Shown here: positions 6,624 to 13,762 of the stretch, in pieces
Numbering within the stretch: the first letter of the stretch is position 1
Layout: every line of letters starts with the position of its first letter
Source: an uncultured Campylobacter sp.
Lineage (GTDB): Bacteria > Campylobacterota > Campylobacteria > Campylobacterales > Campylobacteraceae
Length of the DNA: 15,511 bases
Direction of reading: 5' to 3'
Assembly: GCF_938045535.1 (NCBI RefSeq)
Contig: NZ_CALIMQ010000042.1
Coordinates: 1-15,511, forward strand
Program-made: the position numbers and the translations under genes
Notes under the pieces: generated by a model
The model's input: the letters and a program-made list of their open reading frames with translations, nothing else
Told to the model about the DNA's origin: nothing
Database searches by the model: none

Positions 6624-7261
6624 AGGTTTATCGCGAAGAATAAAATCAGGCTAAAAATTACGAGCAAAACGCTTAAAATCAGTGCCCGCTCGTTCTCTCC
6701 GTCATACACGGCATTGTAGATCGCAAGGCTTAACGTATCGGTCTTGCCCACGATATTTCCGCCCAGCATCAGCGTGATACCCACTTCGCCAAGCCCGCGC
6801 GAGAGCGCTAAAATGAGCGCGGAGCCGAGCGTTTTAAGCGAGCTAGGAAGGATGACGAAGAGGAAAATTTTAGCTCTGTTTTTGCCTAAAATTTGCGCGG
6901 CTTCGATTAAGCTTTTCGGAAAGAGCTCAAAGCTCGCGCATACGGGCTTTACAAACAGCGGCAGTCCCACCAAAAACGCGGCGATTACCAATGAAGAAAA
7001 GTTAAAAACGATGTCTAAATTTAATGCAGAGCCGATAAATCCACTCTTTCCGAAGATGTAAAGAGGCAAAAATCCCGTTGCGATCGGCGGGAAGATGAGC
7101 GGAAAAATCACTAAAATTTCGACGATCTTTTTAAATTTAGCTTGGCTGAAAGCTAAAAAATACGCAATTGCTAGCCCTGCCGTAATCAGCAGCAAAAAGC
7201 TGCAAAACAGGGCTTTGACGCTTAAAAGCAAAGGATGCGTGATCCAAGCGATGTCGCTCAT
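6593..7261 (-). CDS. modB: Molybdate ABC transporter permease
   Basis: Inner-membrane permease that moves molybdate (or tungstate) into the cytoplasm with ModA and an ATPase. The 222 residues hold about five hydrophobic helices (near 12-36, 48-70, 86-107, 133-160 and 192-213). The EAA loop that docks to the ATPase is at 120-139 (EAAQILGKNRAKI, then ILP). The stretch RGLGEVGITLMLGGNI followed by GKTDTLSLAIY (155-181) is the ModB signature; the usual Phe after GE is Val here. Its ATG overlaps the modA stop in ATGA (7258-7261), so translation is coupled. Its usual partner modC is not in the window. Confidence 0.92.
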   Translation of the reverse strand: MSDIAWITHPLLLSVKALFCSFLLLITAGLAIAYFLAFSQAKFKKIVEILVIFPLIFPPIATGFLPLYIFGKSGFIGSALNLDIVFNFSSLVIAAFLVGLPLFVKPVCASFELFPKSLIEAAQILGKNRAKIFLFVILPSSLKTLGSALILALSRGLGEVGITLMLGGNIVGKTDTLSLAIYNAVYDGENERALILSVLLVIFSLILFFAINLLDKKRNLSK

Positions 7262-7959
7262 TTAAGACCGAATTTTGAAAAAATCTCTTTTGAGCGGTCC
7301 GATTTAAACTCCTTCATCACCTTTTCGCAAAGCGCCTGCTCGCTGCACGCGCTAAGCATTGCGATGCCGATGTATGCGGGGCTGTAGAGGCTCTCGTCGA
7401 TGTAGATGATCGAGCCGAACTCATCTTTTTTGGCGACCGCTTCGGTGCTGTTGATAAAGCCCGCCTGCACCTCGCCGTTGATGACGTAAGCGACTACCTG
7501 CGGCACGCCCGCGACGGCTAAAATTTTATCTTTTACCGGCTCCATCTTGGCGTTTTGTAAAAACTCGTTCGTTCTGATACCGTAAATCGCCTTTTTGGGA
7601 TCCGGCATCGCGATTTTATCGAACTTTGCGATCTCGGAGACATCGTTTATTTTGATATTTTTCGGCGTCACCAAAACGAGCGTGCCGCGCCCGACGCGTT
7701 CAAATTTAGTGATATTTAGATCGCTTTTTTTCAAAAACGCCTCGTCGCCCACGATGAATGAAATTTTATTCTCGCGCGATTGAATAACGAGCTGGCCGAG
7801 GTTGGCAAACGATCCCGCCACGTCCATGCCCTCTTTTTTCAAATTTTCGATCACGGCCGAGACGGGCTTTTTGTATCCGCCGCCGGCTGCGATTATCAGC
7901 TGAGCCGCGCAGAACGAAACGCTTGCCGCAAGCGCCAAAATAAATGCAATTTTTTTCAT
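7258..7959 (-). CDS. modA: Molybdate ABC transporter periplasmic binding protein
   Basis: Captures molybdate or tungstate in the periplasm for ModB. The signal peptide MKKIAFILALAASVSFCAA has a cleavage site near residue 19. The mature start IIAAGGGYKKP (22-32) is the ModA first-strand pattern that contributes oxyanion contacts. The segment MPDPKKAIYG (118-127) corresponds to the 'NP...PYG' motif, and GFINSTEA (167-174) to the later hinge region. It lacks the TTTS motif of tungstate-specific TupA. Length 233 is usual for the family. AAAGGA lies about 6 bases before ATG 7959. modB follows with a 4-base overlap. A promoter and a 14-bp palindrome lie upstream. Confidence 0.9.
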   Translation of the reverse strand: MKKIAFILALAASVSFCAAQLIIAAGGGYKKPVSAVIENLKKEGMDVAGSFANLGQLVIQSRENKISFIVGDEAFLKKSDLNITKFERVGRGTLVLVTPKNIKINDVSEIAKFDKIAMPDPKKAIYGIRTNEFLQNAKMEPVKDKILAVAGVPQVVAYVINGEVQAGFINSTEAVAKKDEFGSIIYIDESLYSPAYIGIAMLSACSEQALCEKVMKEFKSDRSKEIFSKFGLK

Positions 7960-7995
7960 GAAAATCCTTTTTTTGAAATTTTAAGAATTCTACAA

Positions 7996-8001
7996 AATAT
8001 A
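7996..8001 (-). promoter_or_regulatory. Candidate -10 box of modAB
   Basis: Reads TATATT on the minus strand in the 115-base gap between modD and modA, 37 bases before the modA start. Confidence 0.4.
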
Positions 8002-8006
8002 CTCTT

Positions 8007-8020
8007 ATTTATTAATAAAT
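8007..8020. promoter_or_regulatory. 14-bp palindrome in the modA promoter, possible operator
   Basis: ATTTATTAATAAAT is perfectly self-complementary and lies 5 bases upstream of the putative modA -10 box, in the spacer between -10 and -35. That is a typical place for a repressor to bind. A molybdate-responsive regulator of the ModE type would be the natural candidate, but the site does not match a ModE consensus I can recall. Confidence 0.4.
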
Positions 8021-8074
8021 TGCGTTTTTATGCCCTGTTTTAGACTTCTGCGCCTTAAATTTAAAATTTAATAT

Positions 8075-8926
8075 TTAGATAAATTCTATCTTTCCGCCTA
8101 GATCGCACACGCCCTGATTCCAAACCGCCGAGCTTACGAGCACGTCTGCGCCGGTAGCTGCAAACTCTGCGCAGTTATTTTTATTTATACCGCCCGCGGC
8201 GCAAATTTTAACCTGCGGCGCCGTCTCATCTCGCTTCAAAACGCAGGCTCTAAGCTCGCTAGGGCTCATCTTATCGCACATTATCGCATCCGGCGCGTAT
8301 TTTAAGAGCTCGCTAAATTCGCCCTCGCTCGCCACTTCGATCATGATCTTTCGCTCTGGCGCGCGCTCTTTAAATTTAGCGATCTGCGCGCAAAACTCGC
8401 TAAAGCTCGCAAACGCGCGGATATGGTTTGAAAAAAACAGGACGCTGTCGTGCAACCCTAGGCGGTGCATGCTCCCGCCGCCCGCGATCAGCGCATTTAC
8501 GCAAAGCTCCTTCGCAAAAGGAAAACTCTTGCGCGTCGCACCCAGCACGCAGCGCGGACTAACTTCTCGCATCAGCGCAACCATCTCGTGCGCGTAGGTT
8601 GAAATTTTGCAGGAGTATTCAAACACGATCTGAACGATCTTCCAAGCTTTATGCAAGCTCTCAAAGCTTCCCCGCACGCTAAAAATTTCTTCTCCCGCGC
8701 AAAATACGCTTCCCTCGCGCGCTAGCCGCTGCGTCTCGCAACCAAGGCGCGCCGCTACTTCGCGCGCGATCTGCCCACCGCTAAAAATAAGATCCTGCCT
8801 CGTTACGATCGAAAGCCGCGCGGGCGCGCCCAAATCCACGCAGCCGCACAAAAGCTCGGTCGTAAGATCCAAAAACGCGCCGTCGCTAGCGATTAGATCG
8901 TCGATTTTACTCTGAGAAATAAACAT
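8075..8926 (-). CDS. modD: ModD, quinolinate phosphoribosyltransferase-like protein of molybdate loci
   Basis: Member of the ModD branch of the nicotinate/quinolinate phosphoribosyltransferase fold, 283 residues. ModD genes are usually found with molybdate transport genes; the reaction is not settled. Family features visible are ATRKSFP (130-136), the phosphate/ribose-binding TRK; GGGSMHRLGLHDSVLF (149-164); NHIRAF with His168; the barrel strand with MIEV (195-198); DAIMCDKM (213-220); and the final GGINKNN (245-251). ModD proteins have TRKTFPGTK and PHRLGLSD in the same places, which separates them from NadC. It starts 2 bases after the nitroreductase stop, so the two form an operon. modA follows after a 115-base gap with its own promoter. 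Confidence 0.85.
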   Translation of the reverse strand: MFISQSKIDDLIASDGAFLDLTTELLCGCVDLGAPARLSIVTRQDLIFSGGQIAREVAARLGCETQRLAREGSVFCAGEEIFSVRGSFESLHKAWKIVQIVFEYSCKISTYAHEMVALMREVSPRCVLGATRKSFPFAKELCVNALIAGGGSMHRLGLHDSVLFFSNHIRAFASFSEFCAQIAKFKERAPERKIMIEVASEGEFSELLKYAPDAIMCDKMSPSELRACVLKRDETAPQVKICAAGGINKNNCAEFAATGADVLVSSAVWNQGVCDLGGKIEFI

Positions 8927-8928
8927 CT

Positions 8929-9426
8929 CTAGCCTACGAAGTGAATTTTAGCGGGCTCAAAGCGCGAGTGCGCCTTTGTGACGCGAGACGGAAAGCCCAA
9001 AGGCATAATGCAAAACGCCTCCAAATGCCCAGGCAGATCCAAAATTTCTCTTACACGCTCCATCGCGTAAATATCGGGCGCTACGCCCAGCCATGTGGTG
9101 CCAAGCCCTAAATGGTGCGCCGCCAGCCAAAGATTTTCTGCCGCACAAGCGCAGTCGTAGCGAGCGTAGGGCTGGAATTTTAAGCCGCTTTTGCGCGTGC
9201 AGACCACGATCGCAAGCGGCGCGTCTTTCGTGCAGCCGCCGTAGGTGCCGACGCTGCTAAGTAGCGTAAGCGTGGTGCGGTCGCGCACTACGTAAAACTC
9301 CCATGAGCGCTGATTGCCCGCGCTAGGGGCTTGCATCGCGGCTTTTAGCACGAGCTCGATCTGATCGTCGCTCGGCATTTTTTCGGTAAAATTCCGCACG
9401 CTCATGCGTGTAAAAATTTCATTCAT
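8929..9426 (-). CDS. Nitroreductase-family FMN oxidoreductase
   Basis: Small flavin reductase of 165 residues, probably an FMN-bound dimer that takes electrons from NAD(P)H; the physiological substrate is unknown. The N-terminal FMN site is RMSVRNF (7-13). Next comes APSAGNQRSWEF (33-44), the family's 'APSagNxQPWxF' motif with Arg-Ser in place of Gln-Pro. The C-terminal FMN segment is GLGTTWLGVAP (107-117). ATG 9426 has AAGGAG 5 bases upstream. It is the first gene of the pair with modD, separated by 2 bases. A hairpin lies just upstream of its ribosome binding site. Confidence 0.88.
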   Translation of the reverse strand: MNEIFTRMSVRNFTEKMPSDDQIELVLKAAMQAPSAGNQRSWEFYVVRDRTTLTLLSSVGTYGGCTKDAPLAIVVCTRKSGLKFQPYARYDCACAAENLWLAAHHLGLGTTWLGVAPDIYAMERVREILDLPGHLEAFCIMPLGFPSRVTKAHSRFEPAKIHFVG

Positions 9427-10102
9427 CGCTGCTCCTTTAAATTAAATTTCTAAATTCCGCTTTTTGCGAGCGGTAAAAAATGGAATTTAGAAGTAAGCTT
9501 GCCGCTGTGTTTGCTTGAGCCTTGCTTACACGTTGCGCTTATTTAGGCGCTACGCGGCGGCCGATGCGCGCTAATTTAGTTTTGCTTGCCTGGGTGCGCC
9601 TCTTTTTGCATCAAAAAGCGCTCAAAACTGCGATAAAATTTCAAATCGCGCTGCTGCGAAAATCCGCCGCAAAGAACATCCGCTCAAACTCAGCTTGCTT
9701 AAATTTCGCTCACGAGCAAGCTTGCGATCCGCGTATTTAAATTTTAATCCTAGGCCGCTATCTGGCTTGTTAAAACTGCGCGCCGTATACATCGGCATGC
9801 GCGTGTAGCTCGCGTGGTCCTTAAATTTCATCTCGCGCCGAGTCTGCGTCGATCTTTGCGGATAAAATTTTATCCTTCGCAGCAATGAAATTTCACCTTC
9901 GCGCCGAACAAATTTTATCTTCGTCATCCGGTAAAATTCCGCTTTCGCCGCTTTTGAATTTTAATCGCGCGCGTCCGCAAAGCACTTGCCGCGCCGTACC
10001 GCATGCAAAGCGCACTCGGATCGTAAGCTCAAAATATCTAAAATTTAACCGCCAAACACGACTAAGCGGAGCCGCACGCCGAAACGCTATGAAATTTAAG
10101 CG
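9427..10102. other. Gene-free region upstream of the nitroreductase-modD operon
   Basis: About 675 bases with no convincing gene. The open frames are Arg/Lys/Ser-rich, overlap each other on both strands, and lack ribosome binding sites. Contents I can see are the leader hairpin at 9448-9492 and a 16-bp perfect palindrome, GGATAAAATTTTATCC, at 9860-9875. Confidence 0.6.
9448..9492 (-). promoter_or_regulatory. Leader hairpin with two exclusive foldings before the nitroreductase gene
   Basis: TTCTAAATTCC (9448-9458) pairs perfectly with GGAATTTAGAA (9482-9492). A shorter stem, CCGCT (9457-9461) with AGCGG (9469-9473), shares bases 9457-9458 with the first, so the two cannot both form completely. 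The structure ends 11 bases before AAGGAG on the minus strand, so it could control translation of the nitroreductase-modD mRNA. Confidence 0.4.
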
Positions 10103-10771
10103 TCAAGCCTGCTCGCCTATCAGCCTGCGCACGACGTAGCTTGCGATGAAAAGCCCGAAGCTCGCGGTCACTCCCATGAAGCTGCCCATCGATTTGACGC
10201 GCGGCGGCTCGCTCGAGCAGACGACGTCAAAATCGCCCGCAAAGCCGTGCTTTCGCAGCTCGTATCTGATCTTGCGCGCGAGCGGATCGCCCTGCGTCTG
10301 CCAGATTGAGCGGATTTCGATTCTAGCGGGATCGAGTCTCTTTGCGCCGCCCATCGAGCTTACGAAGTCTACGCCCGCCTCGCTGCAGCGCAGCGCAAGC
10401 GCGATCTTAGCGCCCACGTCATCGATCGCATCGATTACGAAATCAAATTTTGCCAGATCAAATTCCGATAAAAATTCCTCATCAATCCTAGCGGCGATCG
10501 GCGTTATGCCCTTAAATTTGCGTGCGAAAACCTCGCATTTTAGCTCGCCTACATGCTCGCTTCCAAACTGGCGATTTTGGTTGGTTATCTCGAAGCGATC
10601 GCAATCGATCACGCTTAGATTTACCGCGCCGCTGCGGTACAGCGCCTCTATCGCCGCTCCGCCCACGCCGCCGCCGCCGCAGATTAAAATTTTAGCGCTT
10701 TGAAGCCTTGCAAAATCCTCGCCGAAAAGCAGGCGCGAGCGCGAAAAGCGGTCTACTACAACTTCACTCAT
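10103..10771 (-). CDS. tcdA: E1-like ThiF-family protein, probable tRNA threonylcarbamoyladenosine dehydratase
   Basis: Likely activates the carboxyl of t6A37 in tRNA with ATP to form cyclic ct6A. The Rossmann nucleotide loop GGGGVGG is at 32-38, with VIDCD (54-58), NQNRQ (64-68) and Lys78 as ATP-site residues. TcdA-type features follow: SSMGGAKRLDPARI (138-151), DPLARKIRYELRKHG (162-176), and SSEPPR (186-191). A hydrophobic C-terminal helix (GSFMGVTASFGLFIASYVV) matches TcdA rather than ThiF or MoeB. At 222 residues it is somewhat shorter than enterobacterial TcdA. It overlaps the end of surE by 8 bases, so the two are coupled. The alternative is another ThiF/MoeB-type adenylyltransferase. 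Confidence 0.82.
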   Translation of the reverse strand: MSEVVVDRFSRSRLLFGEDFARLQSAKILICGGGGVGGAAIEALYRSGAVNLSVIDCDRFEITNQNRQFGSEHVGELKCEVFARKFKGITPIAARIDEEFLSEFDLAKFDFVIDAIDDVGAKIALALRCSEAGVDFVSSMGGAKRLDPARIEIRSIWQTQGDPLARKIRYELRKHGFAGDFDVVCSSEPPRVKSMGSFMGVTASFGLFIASYVVRRLIGEQA

Positions 10772-11543
10772 TGTTTTTCATCCACCTTTCTAGCGCGCTC
10801 ATCTGCTCGTGCGCGGTCAAATTTAACTTAATCGGGCTTAGCGTTGCCCGCCCCTCAAAAAGTGCCGAAATGTCGCTGTTTTCGTTTTTGCTCGCATCAA
10901 AACTGAGCGTAGATTTGCCGAGCCAATAATACTCCATCCCGCGCGGATTGCGGTTTAGCTGTGCGTCGGTGTCGTAGAGCTTCTCGCCGCATGGCGCGAC
11001 TACTAGCCCCTTGAAATCTTGCTTTGAAACGGCAGGGACGTTTAAATTTAAAAACTGCTTTGGCGGCAGCGGAAAGCCGTTTTTGAAAATTTTCCCCACT
11101 AGATCAACCGCGAGCTCGCACGCGAGATCAAATCCGTATCGCTGCAGCGAATCCGCGACGTAAAATTGGCTCACCGCGAGCGCAGGAATGCCTTGCAAGA
11201 CCCCCTCCATCGCGCCTCCGCACGTGCCCGAATAGGTCACGTCCTCCGCGACGTTGGCGCCGTGATTTATGCCGCTTATCACAAGATCGGGCTTGCGGTT
11301 ATACAGCGCGCGGAGCGCCAAATACACGCAGTCTGCGGGCGTAGCGTCATCGAGTTTGAAAAATCCGTCGTCAAGCTTGATAAATCTAAGCGGACGCGTG
11401 AGCGTGAGCGAGTGCGAGCAGGCCGATTTTTCCGAGCTTGGCGCTACGATGGTGACGTTTGCGACCCCTCTTAGCGCGCTTGCAAGCTCCAAAAGTCCGC
11501 GCGCTTCGAATCCGTCGTCGTTGGTGATTAAAATTTCTTTCAT
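10764..11543 (-). CDS. surE: 5'/3'-nucleotidase SurE
   Basis: Metal-dependent nucleotidase that removes phosphate from nucleoside monophosphates, cytoplasmic, 259 residues. The signature ITNDDG with metal ligands Asp9 and Asp10 opens the protein. APSSEKSACSHSLT (34-47), ATPADCV (67-73), VISGINHGAN (88-97) with Asn93, and YSGTCGGAMEG (104-114) complete the active site in SurE order. The ribosome binding site is a weak purine run (AAAGAGAG) before ATG 11543. A long imperfect hairpin lies directly upstream. The tcdA-type gene overlaps its end. Confidence 0.95.
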   Translation of the reverse strand: MKEILITNDDGFEARGLLELASALRGVANVTIVAPSSEKSACSHSLTLTRPLRFIKLDDGFFKLDDATPADCVYLALRALYNRKPDLVISGINHGANVAEDVTYSGTCGGAMEGVLQGIPALAVSQFYVADSLQRYGFDLACELAVDLVGKIFKNGFPLPPKQFLNLNVPAVSKQDFKGLVVAPCGEKLYDTDAQLNRNPRGMEYYWLGKSTLSFDASKNENSDISALFEGRATLSPIKLNLTAHEQMSALERWMKNNE

Positions 11544-11957
11544 ATTCTCTCTTTAGCTAAAATTTCATGACAGACCTATTAGAGCGGAATTCTGTCTGTA
11601 AAATTTTAGCGCTTAATTCTTTACTATGCAAAAATTGCTATTTAGCTTGCGTGGCATAAAATTTCGTCGTGCCAAATTTTTTCGCAAAAATTCCATCACG
11701 AACTTAGATCACAAAATTCATAGAAAAATTCCGCCTTTTTGCTACGAAATTTTATCTTTTTTTGCTACAAATTTTATAGCCTGCCACGTAATTTCATCGC
11801 CTAAATTTCGCTTTCGAAATTCCTTAAATTAAATTTTGCGACCGCACTCCGCAACTCGCCACAAATTCCGCCTTTTAAATTATCGTAAAATTTTACACCA
11901 CGAAATTTTGCTTTCGCGCCGATGCAAATCCGCGGCATAAAATTACGCTAGACTTAT
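11544..11957. other. AT-rich intergenic region upstream of surE
   Basis: About 414 bases without a convincing gene. It is rich in GAAATTTT/AAAATTTC words. The surE leader hairpin is at its left end. I see no clear terminator for the lipoprotein gene on the right. Confidence 0.6.
11556..11610 (-). promoter_or_regulatory. Leader hairpin before surE
   Basis: GCTAAAATTT (11556-11565) pairs with AAATTTTAGC (11601-11610), and inside it ACAGAC (11570-11575) pairs with GTCTGT (11594-11599). That gives 16 pairs with an asymmetric internal loop (4 bases against 1) and an 18-base loop. It stops 2-3 bases before the surE ribosome binding site, so it could affect translation. Confidence 0.4.
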
Positions 11958-12458
11958 CTATAACCCTGCTTTGCGGCATATCTCCTCGCTCACCTGCGAA
12001 TCAAGTAGGTGCGAGCTCGGATAATCGTAGAAAAACCGGTGCACTTCACGCACTCCGCTTCGCAATAAAGCTCGCGTACTAGGTGCGTTGCAGTCATTTT
12101 CGGTAATATCCTTGGTTAGCAATTTGAGATATTTTTGCCGATCGGAGCTTTTCAGGCTCGCCCAGCCTGGGCTTAGCGAGTAGGCGTAGATCAGATCGCT
12201 TCCTTGTGCGCTAATTTCTTCGAGGAAGGCAAACTGCGCAACCTTAACATGGGGTTTTGCACCGCCCGTGTCCGCTGCGATCTCGCTAGCTGCGGCTTTA
12301 GCGACGAGTGCGGGCGAGCCTAACTTACTAAGCGCCTCAAAGCGTGCAGTTACTGCGGGATCCTCGGTGACTTGACGCTTTTGGTATTTAGCCGCGCCGC
12401 AACCGCCTAGCAACATCACGAACACGCCGCATAGCGCTAAAATTTTAAAATTTCTCAT
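11958..12458 (-). CDS. Hypothetical lipoprotein
   Basis: Predicted lipoprotein of 166 residues. The signal MRNFKILALCGVFVMLLGG ends in a lipobox with Cys20 (LGGC), the lipid attachment site. The remainder is soluble and mostly helical. It includes an Ala-rich stretch (50-63), a Tyr/Ser segment (90-97) and two further cysteines (Cys123, Cys161) that could form a disulfide in the periplasm. I do not recognise a family. AAAGGA lies just before ATG 12458. It is transcribed away from lpxB from a shared 68-base intergenic region. Confidence 0.75.
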   Translation of the reverse strand: MRNFKILALCGVFVMLLGGCGAAKYQKRQVTEDPAVTARFEALSKLGSPALVAKAAASEIAADTGGAKPHVKVAQFAFLEEISAQGSDLIYAYSLSPGWASLKSSDRQKYLKLLTKDITENDCNAPSTRALLRSGVREVHRFFYDYPSSHLLDSQVSEEICRKAGL

Positions 12459-12479
12459 CTTAAATCCTTTGTCGGTTTA

Positions 12480-12502
12480 ATTTTAGCACATTTTGCTATA
12501 AT
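12480..12502. promoter_or_regulatory. Back-to-back extended -10 promoters for the lipoprotein gene and lpxB
   Basis: On the plus strand, TGCTATAAT (12494-12502, TATAAT at 12497-12502) is an extended -10 box for lpxB. On the minus strand, TGCTAAAAT (TAAAAT at 12485-12480) is the same kind of box for the lipoprotein gene. The two form a near-palindrome with one mismatch and a 5-base centre. Confidence 0.6.
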
Positions 12503-12526
12503 TGACAAAAATTCAAAAGGCTAAAT

Positions 12527-13714
12527 TTGAAATACCTAATCTCTTGCTTAGAGCCCTCGGCGAATCTGCATTTCAAAGAGGTTCTTGAGCATCTTAAAAA
12601 ACTCGATCCCGCTTGCGAGATTTGTGGAATTTTCGATGAAAAGCTAGGCTCGCCGCTATATAAAAGCAGCGAATTTTCGGCGATGGGCTTTATAGAAATT
12701 CTGCCGCTAATTTTAAAAGCCAAGCGCGCTATAGCGCAGATGACGCGGCTTGCGGCGGAGTGCGATCGCGTGCTTTTGATTGACTCGCCCGCGTTTAATC
12801 TACCGCTAGCTCGCGCGATCAAAGAAAGCGGCACGCGCGCGGAAATTTCATATTATATCCTGCCGCAGGTTTGGGCGTGGAAGCCGCACAGAGCGGAGAA
12901 GCTGAAGGCGTTTTGCGACAATCTACTCTCCATCTGGCCTTTTGAGGCAAAATTTTTCTGCGCGAATTGTGAGGTAGATAAAGGCGCTGTGCCGCAAGAA
13001 GTGGAGAACAAAGACGCTGCAGCACAAGAAGCAAAAGATAAAAATGTTGTGCCGAAAGAGGATACCGCGCGCCCAAGCGAGCAAAGTGCCAAAACCGCAA
13101 AGTACTCTTTCGTGGGGCATCCGCTGCTTGACGAGATAAAATTCCAAAAAACAAGCTACGAAAAACAGGACAAGATCGCCTTTATGCCGGGCTCGCGCAG
13201 GGCTGAAATTTCAAGATTGATGCCGATTTTTAGAGCCCTTGCGCCTAAATTTGAAAATAGCGAGCGAGTCTTGATAATCCCGCCGCATCTGATGGATCAA
13301 AGAGATGAAATTTACGGGCCTCCAGACGGCTTTAGCATCGTAAACGATACTCCTGCCACGCTTAAGGATTGCGATTTTGCCTTCATCTGCTCGGGCACGG
13401 CAACGCTTGAAGCAGCGCTCATCGGCACTCCGTTCGTGCTGTGCTACAAAGCGCGCGCGTTTGACGTTTGGCTTGCGCGAAAGCTCGTAAAGCTAAAGCA
13501 CGTGGGGCTTGCAAATATTATTTTTGATTTTTTGGGCGAGGAGCCGCTGCACGAGGAGCTTTTGCAATCCGAAGTAAGCGCGCAAAACCTACTCGCCGCA
13601 TACGAGCGCTGCGACGCCGCTAAATTTAAACTTGCGAGCAAGAAGCTGCGAGATTATCTAAAGTTCGGCTCCAGCGAAAACGTGGCAAAAATTTTAACGC
13701 AGCCTGCGAGCTAA
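12527..13714 (+). CDS. lpxB: Lipid-A-disaccharide synthase with repeat-containing insertion
   Basis: Joins lipid X and UDP-2,3-diacylglucosamine to make the lipid A disaccharide at the inner membrane. Features are SCLEPSANLHF (6-16), DSPAFN (86-91), PQVWAWKPHRAEKL (113-126), FVGHPLLDE (195-203), MPGSRRAEI (220-228) and SGTATLEAALIGTPFVLCYKA, the UDP-sugar-binding region of this GT19 family. The TTG start at 12527 is supported by AAAAGG 6 bases upstream and by the conserved N-terminus beginning immediately. Residues about 145-190 form a charged, Glu/Lys/Ala-rich insertion between the IWPFE and FVGHP motifs. It carries three tandem 10-residue repeats, so the protein is 395 residues. greA follows 48 bases downstream. 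Confidence 0.95.
   Translation: MKYLISCLEPSANLHFKEVLEHLKKLDPACEICGIFDEKLGSPLYKSSEFSAMGFIEILPLILKAKRAIAQMTRLAAECDRVLLIDSPAFNLPLARAIKESGTRAEISYYILPQVWAWKPHRAEKLKAFCDNLLSIWPFEAKFFCANCEVDKGAVPQEVENKDAAAQEAKDKNVVPKEDTARPSEQSAKTAKYSFVGHPLLDEIKFQKTSYEKQDKIAFMPGSRRAEISRLMPIFRALAPKFENSERVLIIPPHLMDQRDEIYGPPDGFSIVNDTPATLKDCDFAFICSGTATLEAALIGTPFVLCYKARAFDVWLARKLVKLKHVGLANIIFDFLGEEPLHEELLQSEVSAQNLLAAYERCDAAKFKLASKKLRDYLKFGSSENVAKILTQPAS
12977..13066 (+). repeat. Three tandem 30-bp imperfect repeats inside lpxB
   Basis: Units at 12977-13006, 13007-13036 and 13037-13066 encode DKGAVPQEVE, NKDAAAQEAK and DKNVVPKEDT. Each is exactly 10 codons, so changes in copy number keep the frame. Confidence 0.65.
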
Positions 13715-13734
13715 AATTTTAAGGCTAAAGCTTA

Positions 13735-13740
13735 TATAAT
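13735..13740 (+). promoter_or_regulatory. -10 box of greA
   Basis: TATAAT within TTATATAAT, 22 bases before the greA start codon, in the 48-base gap after lpxB. Confidence 0.55.
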
Positions 13741-13762
13741 TTGATAAAAAGAAAGGAAGATT

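Noticed and set aside
7258..7959. Tungstate-binding protein TupA instead of ModA
   Set aside because: TupA's TTTS motif is missing, and the adjoining permease has the ModB signature.
9522..10139. Overlapping open frames on both strands upstream of the nitroreductase gene
   Set aside because: Arg/Ser/Lys-rich translations without domains, signal sequences or ribosome binding sites, mutually overlapping.
10146..10703. 185-residue frame opposite the tcdA-type gene
   Set aside because: The minus-strand protein has a full set of E1-like motifs; the opposite frame is Ser/Pro-rich and typical of a shadow.
11626..11832. Plus-strand 68-residue frame in the gap right of surE
   Set aside because: Built from repeated AAATTTC/GAAATTT words, no ribosome binding site and no recognisable protein pattern.
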